From JALYUM01 sp036688685 (GTDB lineage Bacteria; Pseudomonadota; Gammaproteobacteria; Burkholderiales; Burkholderiaceae_D), in the NCBI RefSeq assembly GCF_036688685.1, contig NZ_JAQQPS010000001.1:62001-126000 (forward strand): DNA of 64,000 nt, given 5' to 3'. The notes under the pieces are model-generated. The model saw only the letters and a list, made by a program, of their open reading frames with translations, did no database searches and was not told the origin of the DNA. The position numbers were made by a program, and so were the translations under genes. Shown here one piece after another: positions 9,072 to 18,600 of this stretch (its first letter is position 1; each line of letters starts with the position of its first letter).

Positions 9072-9731
9072 ATGCGCCTGCTGCTGGTGGAAGACGACAC
9101 GATGATCGGCGAAGTGGTGCTCGACCTGCTCAGGGCCGAGCACTACGCGGTGGACTGGGTCAAGGACGGCGAAATGGCCGACACGGCGCTGCTGCAATCG
9201 CAGCACTACGACCTGGTGCTGCTCGACCTGGGCCTGCCCCGTAAAGATGGCCTCGACGTGCTGCGCGCCATGCGCGCGCGCAAGGACCGCACCCCGGTCC
9301 TGATTGCCACCGCGCGCGACTCGGTGGCGCAGCGCATCGCCGGGCTGGACGCGGGCGCCGACGATTACGTCCTGAAACCCTACGACCTCGACGAACTGCT
9401 GGCGCGCCTGCGCGCCTTGCTGCGCCGTGCGGCCGGGCGCGCCGAGCCGATCTTCGAATACAAGAACATCTCGATCAACCCGGCCACGCGCGAAGTGCTG
9501 GTCGATGGCGCGTCGGTGTCGCTGTCGGCGCGCGAATGGGCGGTGCTGGAGGCGCTGGTGGCGCGGCCTGGCGCCGTGCTGTCGCGTCCCCAGCTGGAAG
9601 AAAAATTGTATAGCTGGCGCGATGAAGTGAGCAGCAATGCGGTGGAAGTCTATATCCACGGCCTGCGCAAAAAGCTCGGCAGCGACCTGATTCAAAACGT
9701 GCGCGGCGTGGGCTACATGGTGCCGAAGTGA
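9072..9731 (+). CDS. OmpR-family response regulator (QseB/PmrA-like)
   Basis: A 219-residue DNA-binding response regulator. The receiver domain (1-115) has the acidic pocket VEDD, phosphoacceptor Asp52 (LLDLGLPRKDG), the TARDS switch segment and the KPYD lysine. The C-terminal winged helix (about 125-217) has the usual LSAREWAVLEAL, SNAVEVYIHGLRKKLG and VRGVGYM elements. ATG 9072 sits behind an AAAGGAAC ribosome site; the ORF extends upstream to 9024 inside htrA and that part is rejected. The sensor kinase start overlaps its stop by four bases, indicating translational coupling. Placement directly behind htrA suggests an envelope-stress role, which is inference. Confidence 0.95.
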   Translation: MRLLLVEDDTMIGEVVLDLLRAEHYAVDWVKDGEMADTALLQSQHYDLVLLDLGLPRKDGLDVLRAMRARKDRTPVLIATARDSVAQRIAGLDAGADDYVLKPYDLDELLARLRALLRRAAGRAEPIFEYKNISINPATREVLVDGASVSLSAREWAVLEALVARPGAVLSRPQLEEKLYSWRDEVSSNAVEVYIHGLRKKLGSDLIQNVRGVGYMVPK

Positions 9732-11068
9732 GAGTCAGGGTCACGCACTCGCTGCGCGGCCGCCTGCTGTGGTTCCTGCTGGCGGCCATCACGATTGCCG
9801 CCGTGGCGCAGTCGACCATCGCCTACCGCACCGCGCTGCACGACGCCGACCAGATCTTCGACTATTACATGCAGCAGATGGCGCTGTCGCTGCGTTCGAC
9901 CACGCCCCTCACGGCCGCCAATGCCCCGGTCGATACCAGTACGCCCATCGATCCCGGTAACGACGACCTGGTGGTGCAAGTCTGGTCGCCCGATGGCGTG
10001 CGCATGTTCCGCAGCGTTTCGCGGGCCCTGCTGCCGCAGCGCGCGGTGCTGGGCTTTTCCAACGTGAAGGCGAACGGCACCACCTACCGCGTGTTCTCAA
10101 TCCAGGCCAATAATCAAACCCTGCAGGTGGCGCAGGACATGGCGGTGCGGCGCAATATGGCCGGCAGCCTGGCCCTGCGCACGCTCGCGCCGATTGCGGT
10201 GATGATGCCGATCCTGATGCTGGTGGTGTGGTGGGTGGTCAGCGATTCGCTGAAGCCGGTCGCGCGCGTGAGGAAGCAGGTGGCCTCGCGCCAGGCCGAC
10301 GACCTGTCGCCGGTGTCGGAAGCGCGCCTGCCGGACGAGGTGCGCCCGTTGGTGCAGGAACTCAATTTGCTGTTCGGGCGCGTGCGCACGGCGTTCGACG
10401 CGCAGCAGAATTTTGTTGCCGACGCCGCGCATGAATTGCGCACGCCGCTGGCGGCGCTGAAACTCCAGGTCCTGAGCCTGGAGCGGGCTGACGGCATTGA
10501 TGCGCGCAAGGTCGCCATGGGCCGCATCACGGCCGGCATCGAGCGCGCCACGCGCCTGGTGGAACAATTGCTGGTGCTGGCGCGCCAGGAAGCCGGGGCC
10601 TCCGAAGGCGCGGCGCCGGCGCCGGTCGACCTGGCCGATCTCGCGCGCCGCACCGTCGGTGAGATGGTGGGCGTGGCGCAGGCCAAGGGAGTCGATCTGG
10701 GCGTGCAGCATGCCGATGAAGCGCGCGTGCTGGGGCAGGGCAGTGCGCTGTCGATTTTGATGCGCAACCTGGTCGATAACGCGGTCAAGTATACGCCGGC
10801 CGGCGGCACCGTCGACGTTGCGGTGCATGTCGCCAACGGTGCGGCGGTGCTGACGGTGGAAGACAGCGGGCCGGGGATTGCGGCCGAGGAGCGCGAGCGC
10901 GTGTTCGACCGCTTCTATCGGATTGCCGGCAGCGAAGCGGCCGGCAGCGGGCTGGGGCTGGCGATCATTCGGGCGATCGCGGAGCGGCATGGGGCGAAGC
11001 TGGCGCTCGATGCGTCGGAGAGATTAGGCGGGCTGCTCGTGCGCGTCACATTCCCCACTTCGGTCTAA
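9728..11068 (+). CDS. Sensor histidine kinase (QseC/TctE-like)
   Basis: A 446-residue inner-membrane kinase, partner of the preceding regulator; its GTG start overlaps the regulator's TGA. Transmembrane helices lie at about residues 12-35 and 155-178, enclosing a periplasmic sensor of about 120 residues. The dimerisation/phosphoacceptor helix contains AHELRTPLAALKL with His235. The ATPase domain has LVDNAVKYTPAGG (N box), VEDSGPGIAAEE (G1) and GSGLGLAII (G2). All catalytic boxes are intact. The ligand is not evident. The gene converges on the TonB receptor gene, with an inverted-repeat element between them. Confidence 0.95.
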   Translation: MRVRVTHSLRGRLLWFLLAAITIAAVAQSTIAYRTALHDADQIFDYYMQQMALSLRSTTPLTAANAPVDTSTPIDPGNDDLVVQVWSPDGVRMFRSVSRALLPQRAVLGFSNVKANGTTYRVFSIQANNQTLQVAQDMAVRRNMAGSLALRTLAPIAVMMPILMLVVWWVVSDSLKPVARVRKQVASRQADDLSPVSEARLPDEVRPLVQELNLLFGRVRTAFDAQQNFVADAAHELRTPLAALKLQVLSLERADGIDARKVAMGRITAGIERATRLVEQLLVLARQEAGASEGAAPAPVDLADLARRTVGEMVGVAQAKGVDLGVQHADEARVLGQGSALSILMRNLVDNAVKYTPAGGTVDVAVHVANGAAVLTVEDSGPGIAAEERERVFDRFYRIAGSEAAGSGLGLAIIRAIAERHGAKLALDASERLGGLLVRVTFPTSV

Positions 11069-11069
11069 A

Positions 11070-11157
11070 TGGTATGGGCCCTCGCCTGCGCGAGGGTGAC
11101 GTTTTAAGGCCAACACATTAAAAACCGTCACCCCGGCGCAGGCCGGGGCCCATACCA
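11070..11157. repeat. Intergenic inverted repeat, element A (REP-like)
   Basis: The two ends are inverted copies of each other: TGGTATGGGCCC, then a small GC-rich palindrome, then GGGTGACG, with about 20 AT-richer bases between. The right arm shares a run of about 28 bases with element B at 34548-34653. It lies between the convergent kinase and TonB receptor genes and may also act as a bidirectional transcription stop. Confidence 0.75.
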
Positions 11158-11174
11158 CGCTTGCAACGCTGCGG

Positions 11175-13556
11175 TCAGAACCGATGCCAAACCCGCGCAA
11201 AATACGCCGCGCCGTTCAGGCCAAACTGCACGCTGTCATATTTAAAGCCATTGTCCGTCTCGTTCGCATCCTGCACCGTTGGCTTGACGTTGAAGATATT
11301 CGTCCCGCCGACTGTCAGTTTGGTCTTCTCCGAAAACGCCCACGTAAAACTCAGGTCAGCCGAGGTTTTCGCTTCGTAGTGCGCATTCGGTACCGGTGAA
11401 CCGGAGAACGTGCCCAGCGTTTGCGGGCCGAAGTGGATGATCTTGAAATCCGTCTCCAGCTGCCCCTGGGTGTAATCGAAACCCAGCGTGGCCTTGCGGC
11501 GCGGGCCGCCCTGCTCGATGAACAGGCGCTCGCGCTCGGACAGCAGCACGTCTTCGAAGCCGGCCAGTGCGCTCGGTGCATGCACACCGGTGACCTCGGT
11601 CTTGCTGAAGTTCAGCGCCAGAAAGGTCGTCAGCTTGCCGGCGCCGAGATTGGCGCGATTCGATGCAGTCAGATCCAGGCCCTGCGTGCGGGTGTCGATC
11701 GAGTTGACGAAAAACTGGGCCTGGCCCACGCCCAGCGCCTGCAGGGTGGCGCCCAGCGCCGGGTAGTTGTCGGCATCAAAACGGCCCGACAGCACGATGC
11801 GGTCGTCGATATTGATGCGGTACAGGTCGGCCGTCACGGAGGTCGACGGGACCGGGTTCCAGGTGCCGCCGAACGTCAAACTTTTCGACTTCTCTTCCTT
11901 CAAAGGCGGGATGCCGGCAGCCGCGGCGACCTTGCCGCCATTTGGCGCCAGCACCACATCGAGTGGCACGCCGCTGACGAAATCCGTGAAGGTCGAGGAA
12001 AAATACACCTGCTGCAGCGACGGCGCGCGAAAGCCCGTGCTGGCCGAGCCGCGCACCAGGAAGGCTGGATTGAGGCGGTAGGCCGCGGCGATCTTGCCGG
12101 TGGTGGTGGAGCCGAAATCGGAGTAGCGCTCGTAGCGCACGGCCGTCTGCACCTTCAGGCGCTCGGTGACGTCGGTCTCGAGGTCGATGTAGGCCGCGGT
12201 GCTGTGGCGGCTGCGGTCGGTGGCGTCGCCGGGCTGGAAGCCGGGGAAGCCCTGGCTGCCGGCGTTGCCGCCCACGCCTACGCCGTCGGCGTCGATGTAG
12301 GAACCGGGCACGCCGGAAAAGATCTGGTAATTCTCGTTGCGGTACTCGAAGCCGAAGGCGGCGTTCATGCCATTGAGGATGCCGTCATAAAAGCGGCTGA
12401 AGTCGGCGTTGGTGGTCAGCTGGCGGAAGGCGAAACCGCCGGCATTGAAGCTGTTGGCGCTGACGCCGCGCCCGCCGTTCAGCAAATCTGCATTCGCGAT
12501 GGAAGCGTTGAGCGTGTTCGCGATGGTGTAATCCATGCGGTTGTAGCCGTAGGTCTGCGACAGGTCGGTGTTCCAGCCGGCGATCAGGGTGCGGTAGCCG
12601 ACGGTGGCGTAGCGGTCTTCGATGTCGCCGTTGATGAAGGGGACAAAACCGTTCGGGTACATGGCGGCCGCATTGCGCGACGGGATATCGTCGGAACCGA
12701 GGCCGCCGCGCGCAAACGCGGCAGACGACGCATCGCGCTGCTGCACGCCTGCCGTCCCATAGAGCTTGCCGGGCCCGACATTCCATTCGCCATTCAGGTA
12801 CAGGGTCTGGTTCTTGGCCTTGGTGTCGCCGATGATACGCGGATTGCCTTCTTCGGCGCGGTTCGAGCGGCCCCGGTCGAGGTATTCGCCGGTGATGCCG
12901 ACCACGCCGTCGCCCACCGCCACGCCGCAGTACGCCGAGGCCAGGTAGTTGTTGCCATCGTGTTGCGTGTACTGGCCGGCGCCGAGCACCGCTTCGCAGC
13001 CCAGGCTTTTTTTCAATTCGATGTTGATCACGCCGGCGATGGCGTCCGAGCCGTACTGGGCGGCGGCGCCGTCACGCAGTACCTGCACGTTTTTGATAGC
13101 CAGCAGCGGGATCGCGTTCATGTCGGTGCCGGTGTTGCCGCGGTTGCGTGCACCGAACAGGTTGACCAGCGCGGTGGTGTGACGGCGCTTGCCGTTGACC
13201 AGTACCAGCGTCTGGTCCGAACCGAGGCCGCGCAGGGCGGCCGAGTCGACCAGGTCGGCCCCGTCGGCGCCGGTCTGGCGCGTGGAATTGAACGACGGCG
13301 AGATGTAGGTCAGCGTCTGGGCCAGGTCGAACTGGCCGCCTTGCTCGGCCGCGCGGCCCATCGGGATGATGTCGACCGGGACCGGGGTCTCGGTGGCGGA
13401 GGTGTTGCCGGTGCGGCGCGAACCAACCACCGTCACGCTCGGTACGTCGGCGGATGCGCTGGTACCGGCCTGGGCCATGGTAACGGCAGGCAGCGCGGTG
13501 GCGCCGTACAAGGCGAGCAGGATGGCCTGACGCAAGAGAGGAGTTGCTTGGTTCAC
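11175..13556 (-). CDS. TonB-dependent outer-membrane receptor
   Basis: A 793-residue outer-membrane transporter. I start it at GTG 13556, which follows GGAG by 8 bases and opens a textbook signal peptide ending AVTMAQA; the ATG at 13595 has no ribosome site and adds 13 residues. The plug domain (about 30-185) includes LRGLGSDQTLVLVNGKRR and VLRDGAAAQYGSDAIAGV, a standard plug signature. A 22-stranded barrel follows, and the final residue is phenylalanine (ARVWHRF), the usual barrel assembly signal. Short cysteine-containing strands near residue 205 (SLGCEAV, AYCGVAV) may form a disulfide. The substrate is unknown; no siderophore or sugar genes adjoin it. Confidence 0.93.
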   Translation of the reverse strand: MNQATPLLRQAILLALYGATALPAVTMAQAGTSASADVPSVTVVGSRRTGNTSATETPVPVDIIPMGRAAEQGGQFDLAQTLTYISPSFNSTRQTGADGADLVDSAALRGLGSDQTLVLVNGKRRHTTALVNLFGARNRGNTGTDMNAIPLLAIKNVQVLRDGAAAQYGSDAIAGVINIELKKSLGCEAVLGAGQYTQHDGNNYLASAYCGVAVGDGVVGITGEYLDRGRSNRAEEGNPRIIGDTKAKNQTLYLNGEWNVGPGKLYGTAGVQQRDASSAAFARGGLGSDDIPSRNAAAMYPNGFVPFINGDIEDRYATVGYRTLIAGWNTDLSQTYGYNRMDYTIANTLNASIANADLLNGGRGVSANSFNAGGFAFRQLTTNADFSRFYDGILNGMNAAFGFEYRNENYQIFSGVPGSYIDADGVGVGGNAGSQGFPGFQPGDATDRSRHSTAAYIDLETDVTERLKVQTAVRYERYSDFGSTTTGKIAAAYRLNPAFLVRGSASTGFRAPSLQQVYFSSTFTDFVSGVPLDVVLAPNGGKVAAAAGIPPLKEEKSKSLTFGGTWNPVPSTSVTADLYRINIDDRIVLSGRFDADNYPALGATLQALGVGQAQFFVNSIDTRTQGLDLTASNRANLGAGKLTTFLALNFSKTEVTGVHAPSALAGFEDVLLSERERLFIEQGGPRRKATLGFDYTQGQLETDFKIIHFGPQTLGTFSGSPVPNAHYEAKTSADLSFTWAFSEKTKLTVGGTNIFNVKPTVQDANETDNGFKYDSVQFGLNGAAYFARVWHRF

Positions 13557-13912
13557 GCGATGGACTCCGAATGGCAAAGAAACGATAGTACGCATCTGTG
13601 GCCCGTGCACCAAATTGGACGTTGTGAGAACGCAACGTTTAAATAATATTGCTTTTTTTTCTATGCAAAAAAGCATCAGTTTTGGTGTGATCACGATGTC
13701 GTTATGGCATTCTGCAAAAATTCTTTTTCGAATGATTGATCACAAGAAAATCAGTGCCCATGGGCGTCCTGGCGCGAGTGCCTGCTCACATTCACTATTT
13801 TGTTACATCTGCTTACACCCGGGAAGCAAGAAACGCCTTAGATTCGGAACATAGGTTTCCACTAAGTAATTTTCTTGACAAGACTTTTTGACCCCTCATC
13901 TACCGGATCCCC
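13557..13912. other. AT-rich divergent intergenic region
   Basis: This gap separates the divergent TonB receptor and beta-helix genes and is much more AT-rich than the flanks. A TTGACA hexamer occurs at 13875-13880, 33 bases before the beta-helix start, but I see no convincing -10 element at the right distance. I find no open reading frame or hairpin I would defend. It most likely holds the promoters of both genes. Confidence 0.4.
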
Positions 13913-15514
13913 ATGACGACTATCCACTCCCGGCACACAGGTGCCGCTGCCATACTGGCCATGCTGTTCGCCGCCCCCGCTTTCCCGGCCACGCTCGCCG
14001 TCGGCCCCGGCAAAACTTATGCCGCGCCGTGCGCCGCGATCGCACAATCGGCCCCCAACGATGTGATCGAGATCACCGGTGGCGTCACGTATTCCGGCAA
14101 CGTCTGCGCCATCAACACCAGCAACCTGACGATCCGCGGCGTGAATGGCCGCCCGCGCATCGATGCCGCCGGCGCCAACGCGCAAGGCAAGGGAACCTGG
14201 GTTGTCACAGGCAATAACGTCACCATCGAAAACGTCGAAATGCTGGGCGCCCGGGTGCCTGACCAGAACGGCGCCGCCCTGCGCCTGGAAGGCACCCACT
14301 TCACGCTGCGCGGCAGTTTTATCCATGACAATGAAAACGGCATCCTGAGCGGCGCCAATACCGCCAGCAATATCCTCATTGAAAACAACGAGTTCGGCCA
14401 CAACGGGTACGGCACCGGTTACACCCACAATGTGTACATCGGCAACGTGGCGAGCCTGACGTTCCGTGCAAATTACTCGCACGATGCCAACGTCGGCCAC
14501 AACCTCAAGTCGCGCGCCCGGGTCAACACGGTTGCCTACAACCGCTTTTCGAGCACCCCCGACGGGCAAACCGGCAGCACCGCCCGCGGCAAGCCGAGCT
14601 ATGAGATCGATTTGCCGAACGCCGGCACCGGCTACGTGATCGGCAATGTCATCGAGCAACCGGCGGGCAATTCCAACCCGAACATGCTGGCCTACGGGGA
14701 AGAGGGCGCCAGCAATCCGGCCCAGGATTTGTATGTGGTCAACAATACCTTCCTCAACGACGATCCCAACAGCGGCACCTTCGTCATGGTCGGTACCGGT
14801 GTGACCAGGCCCGTCCTGATACAAAACAATATTTTTGCCGGCACCGGCACCCTGAGCAATCAAGCCGGGGCGCTCGAGCGCACCAATTTCCGTTCCATCG
14901 CTCCCGGTTTTGTCGACCGCGCCGGCTACGACCTGCACCCGAGCGCGAATGTCCTGGTGATCGATGCAGGGTCGGCGCCCGGCCTGGCGGCGAGCGGCCT
15001 GTCACTGGCCCCGGTGGCGCAGTACAAGCATGTCGCCGCCGGTGAAACGCGGACCGCGTCCGGCGCCTTCGATATCGGTGCCTATGAAGCCAGCGCCGCG
15101 CCCGCGGCCGGCGGCGGCTGGACCAGCTGCGCCGTCGAAGGCGGCACCTGCAGCTTCAGCGGTACTGCCCAGGTGCGTTATGGCGCCAATAATGTGTATG
15201 CGACGCGCACGGCCAGCGGATCGATCGCTTGCACCAACGCCGTGTTCGGCGACCCGATCCAGAACGTCGCGAAGACCTGCCAGTACGCGGCCACTGCAGC
15301 GACGCCGACCCCGCCCGCCGTCGAGACGTGGACGCCCTGCGCTGCCGAAGGCGCAAGCTGCGCGTTCAGCGGCACGCGCACGGTGCGTTACGGCGCCGTG
15401 GGTGTGTACGTTGCGCGCGTGGCCACCGCTTCCACCCCATGCACCAACGCCGTCTTCGGCGACCCGGTGCTGGGCACCGCCAAGTCTTGCTCCTACTCCA
15501 GCATCACGCGTTAA
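13913..15514 (+). CDS. Secreted parallel beta-helix protein with two C-terminal cysteine modules
   Basis: A 533-residue exported protein. Residues 1-25 form a signal peptide ending AFPA. About residues 30-390 show the short repeating strands of a right-handed beta-helix, such as NLTIRGVNGRP, NVTIENVEMLGA and NILIENNEFGHNG, as found in pectate lyases and similar polysaccharide-acting proteins. Two tandem modules of about 55 residues follow (about 401-458 and 475-530), each with the pattern W-T-x-C-A-x-EG, C-x-FSGT, VRYGA, CTNAVFGDP and a final C-x-Y. The four cysteines per module suggest disulfides, and similar modules occur on secreted carbohydrate-active enzymes. I see no certain catalytic residues, so it may be a lyase or a binding protein. 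Confidence 0.8.
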   Translation: MTTIHSRHTGAAAILAMLFAAPAFPATLAVGPGKTYAAPCAAIAQSAPNDVIEITGGVTYSGNVCAINTSNLTIRGVNGRPRIDAAGANAQGKGTWVVTGNNVTIENVEMLGARVPDQNGAALRLEGTHFTLRGSFIHDNENGILSGANTASNILIENNEFGHNGYGTGYTHNVYIGNVASLTFRANYSHDANVGHNLKSRARVNTVAYNRFSSTPDGQTGSTARGKPSYEIDLPNAGTGYVIGNVIEQPAGNSNPNMLAYGEEGASNPAQDLYVVNNTFLNDDPNSGTFVMVGTGVTRPVLIQNNIFAGTGTLSNQAGALERTNFRSIAPGFVDRAGYDLHPSANVLVIDAGSAPGLAASGLSLAPVAQYKHVAAGETRTASGAFDIGAYEASAAPAAGGGWTSCAVEGGTCSFSGTAQVRYGANNVYATRTASGSIACTNAVFGDPIQNVAKTCQYAATAATPTPPAVETWTPCAAEGASCAFSGTRTVRYGAVGVYVARVATASTPCTNAVFGDPVLGTAKSCSYSSITR

Positions 15515-15592
15515 AAGGGCGGCGCCCCGGCCGGTCCGGCGCAAGGAAAGACGCACACACCAGTTCGCTTTTTGACGGGGCGATCGTGTACA

Positions 15593-15608
15593 CTGTGTTT
15601 TTATACAG
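15593..15608 (+). promoter_or_regulatory. LexA (SOS) box upstream of dnaE2
   Basis: CTGTGTTTTTATACAG is a perfect CTGT-N8-ACAG LexA operator with an AT-rich centre. It lies 42 bases before the dnaE2 start, where it would block transcription until DNA damage triggers LexA self-cleavage. Confidence 0.85.
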
Positions 15609-15650
15609 TACTTTCATTGCCCGGATTCATCCCAGCATGTATGCGCCGCC

Positions 15651-18600
15651 ATGTCGTCCTCTTCGCCAACCCAGCAGAACCTGCCCGACTACGCCGAGCT
15701 GTTCTGCCTGTCCAACTTCACCTTCCTGCAGGGCGCGTCGCACGCCGAGGAACTGGTGGCGCGCGCCGTCCAGCTTGGTTATGCGGCGCTGGCGCTGACC
15801 GATGAATGTTCGCTGGCCGGCGTGGTGCGCGCGCATGCCGAAGCGAAAAAGGCGGCGCTGCCGCTGCTGATCGGCGCCCATTTCCACCTGACCCGGCGCG
15901 ACGGCACCCACTCGCTGTCGCTGATCCTGCTGGCGCAAAACCGCAATGGTTATGGCAACCTGGCCGAGCTGATCACCCTGGGGCGTACCCGCACCACCAA
16001 GGGCACCTATCTGCTCACGCCGGCCGATTTCGACACGGCGGCACCCGGCTTTGAACATCTGCAGGGCATGCCCGATTGCCTGGCGATTTTGCTGCCAGCC
16101 TATCCCGGCCACGACGCGGCCGACCTCGACCGCCTGCATGCCCAGGCCGCCTGGATGGCCAGCACCTTTCCCGGCCGCAGCTGGCTGGGCCTGAACCTGC
16201 TGCACCGGGCGCACGACGACGGCCACCGCGCCACCATCGACGAGGTTGGCTGGCAGCACGGCTTGCCCATCGTGGCACTCGGCCACGTCACCATGCACGT
16301 GCGCTCGCGTAAACCCCTGCAGGACACCTTGAGCGCCGTGCGGCTGGGTAAGCCCGTGGGCGAATGCGGCTATGGCCTGGCGCAAAATGCCGAGCAGCAT
16401 TTGCGCTCGCGGATGCGCCTGGCCAATCTGTATGCGCCGCAAGCGCTGGCCGAAACGCTGCGCATCGCCAGCCTGTGCACCTTTTCGCTCGATCAATTGC
16501 GTTACGAATACCCCAACGAAGTCGTGCCGCCCGGGCACACGGCCTCATCGTTCCTGCGCAGCGAAACGTATATCGGTGCGCACCGCCGCTTCAAGGACGG
16601 GATTCCGGCCAAGGTGCAGGGCCAGGTCGAGCACGAGCTGGCACTCATTGCCGAGATGGGCTACGAACACTATTTTTTGACGGTGTACGACATCGTCCGC
16701 TTCGCCCGCTCGCAGCACATCCTGTGCCAGGGACGCGGCTCGGCAGCCAACTCGGCGGTCTGCTACTGCCTCGGCATCACCGAGGTCGACCCGGCCCAGT
16801 CGGAACTGCTGTTCGAACGGTTTATTTCGCGCGAGCGCAACGAGCCGCCCGACATCGACGTCGATTTTGAACACCAGCGCCGCGAAGAAGTGATCCAGTA
16901 CATCTACACCAGGTACGGGCGCACGCGCGCGGCCCTCGCGGCCGTGGTGATCAGCTACCGCCCGAAAAGCGCGCTGCGCGACAGCGGACGGGCGCTGGGC
17001 ATCGATCTTGGCATCGTCGAGAAAGTGGCGAAGACCCATCACTGGTTCGACGGCAAGGCCGATTTATTAAATCGCCTGGCCGAAGCGGGGCTCGATCCGG
17101 CCTCGCCCCAGGCGCAGCAATGGGCGACCCTGGCGCAGCAATTGCTCAACTTCCCGCGCCACCTGTCGCAGCACCCGGGCGGCTTCGTTATCGCGCAGGG
17201 CAAATTGTCGCGCCTGGTGCCGATCGAAAACGCCAGCATGGCCGAGCGCAGCGTCATCCAGTGGGACAAGAACGACCTGGAAGAACTGGGCCTGATGAAA
17301 GTCGACGTGCTGGCGCTGGGCATGCTGTCGATGCTGCGGCGCGGCCTGGAGCTGGTCAGCCAACGGCGCGGCGATTTGTTCGAAATGCAGGATATTCCGC
17401 CCGACGACAAGGCCACCTACGACATGATTTGCGCGGCCGACACGGTGGGCGTGTTCCAGATCGAATCGCGCGCGCAGATGAGCATGCTGCCGCGCATGTT
17501 GCCACGCAAATTCTACGATCTCGTCATCGAAGTGGCGGTGGTGCGCCCGGGACCGATCCAGGGCGGCATGGTGCATCCGTATTTGCGGCGCCGCCAGGGC
17601 CTCGAGCCGGTGCTGTATCCCAGCGATGAAATGAAGCAGGCGCTGGGACGCACGCTGGGCGTGCCGATTTTCCAGGAGCAGGTGATGCAGGTGGCCATTC
17701 TCGGCGCCGGTTTCACGCCGGGCGAGGCCGATCAGCTGCGCCGTGCCATGGCCGCCTGGAAGAGAAAAGGCGGCCTCGAACACTATTACAACCGTATCGT
17801 CAGCGGCATGATCGAACGCGGCTACACGCTGGAATTCGCCGAAGCGATTTTCAGCCAGATCCAGGGCTTCGGCGAATACGGCTTTCCGGAATCGCACGCG
17901 GCCAGTTTTGCGCTGCTCGCCTACGCCAGTTCCTGGCTCAAACGGCACGAGCCGGGCGCATTTTTATGCGCACTATTAAATAGTCAACCGATGGGGTTCT
18001 ACAGCCCGTCGCAGCTGGTGCAGGATGCGCAGCGCCATGGCATCGAGGTGCGCCCGGTCGACATCACGATCAGCACCTGGGATTCCACGCTGGAAGAACG
18101 GCCCGGCGATCCGGCCGGACAGCCCCAGCCGGCGGTGCGCCTGGGGCTGTCGCTGCAGCGAGGGATGAGCCGCGAAGCCGTGGCCCGCATCGAGGATGCG
18201 CGCGCCATTCGCCCGTTCGACAGCGTGGCCGACCTGGCCCGCCGCGCCCACCTCGACCGCGCCGACCTGCAGGTGCTGGCCGGCGCGAATGCGCTGGTGT
18301 CCCTGGCCGGCAACCGCCGCGAAGCGTTGTGGCAGGCAGTTGGCGCCGTGCCCGACAAGGATTTGCTGCGCCCCACCACGGTGGATGAAGACATGCCAGC
18401 CCTGGCGGCGCCATCCGAAGGCGACGACATCGTCGGCGACTACCGCGCGCAGGGCCTCACGCTGGGCCGCCACCCGCTCGCGCTGCTGCGCAAGCAATTG
18501 CTCGACCGGCGCTTCATGCCGGCCTCGACCTTGTACGACTACCAGGATGGCCAACTCGCGCGCGCGTGCGGGCTGGTCACCGTGCGCCAGCGGCCCGGCA

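Noticed and set aside
7307..9100. A 597-codon minus-strand ORF opposite htrA
   Set aside because: Antisense shadow; htrA on the plus strand has its full catalytic triad and PDZ domains.
11421..13646. A 741-codon plus-strand ORF opposite the TonB receptor
   Set aside because: It is an antisense shadow of a high-GC gene; its Gly/Ala/Arg/Val-rich translation has no domain, while the minus strand encodes a clear receptor.
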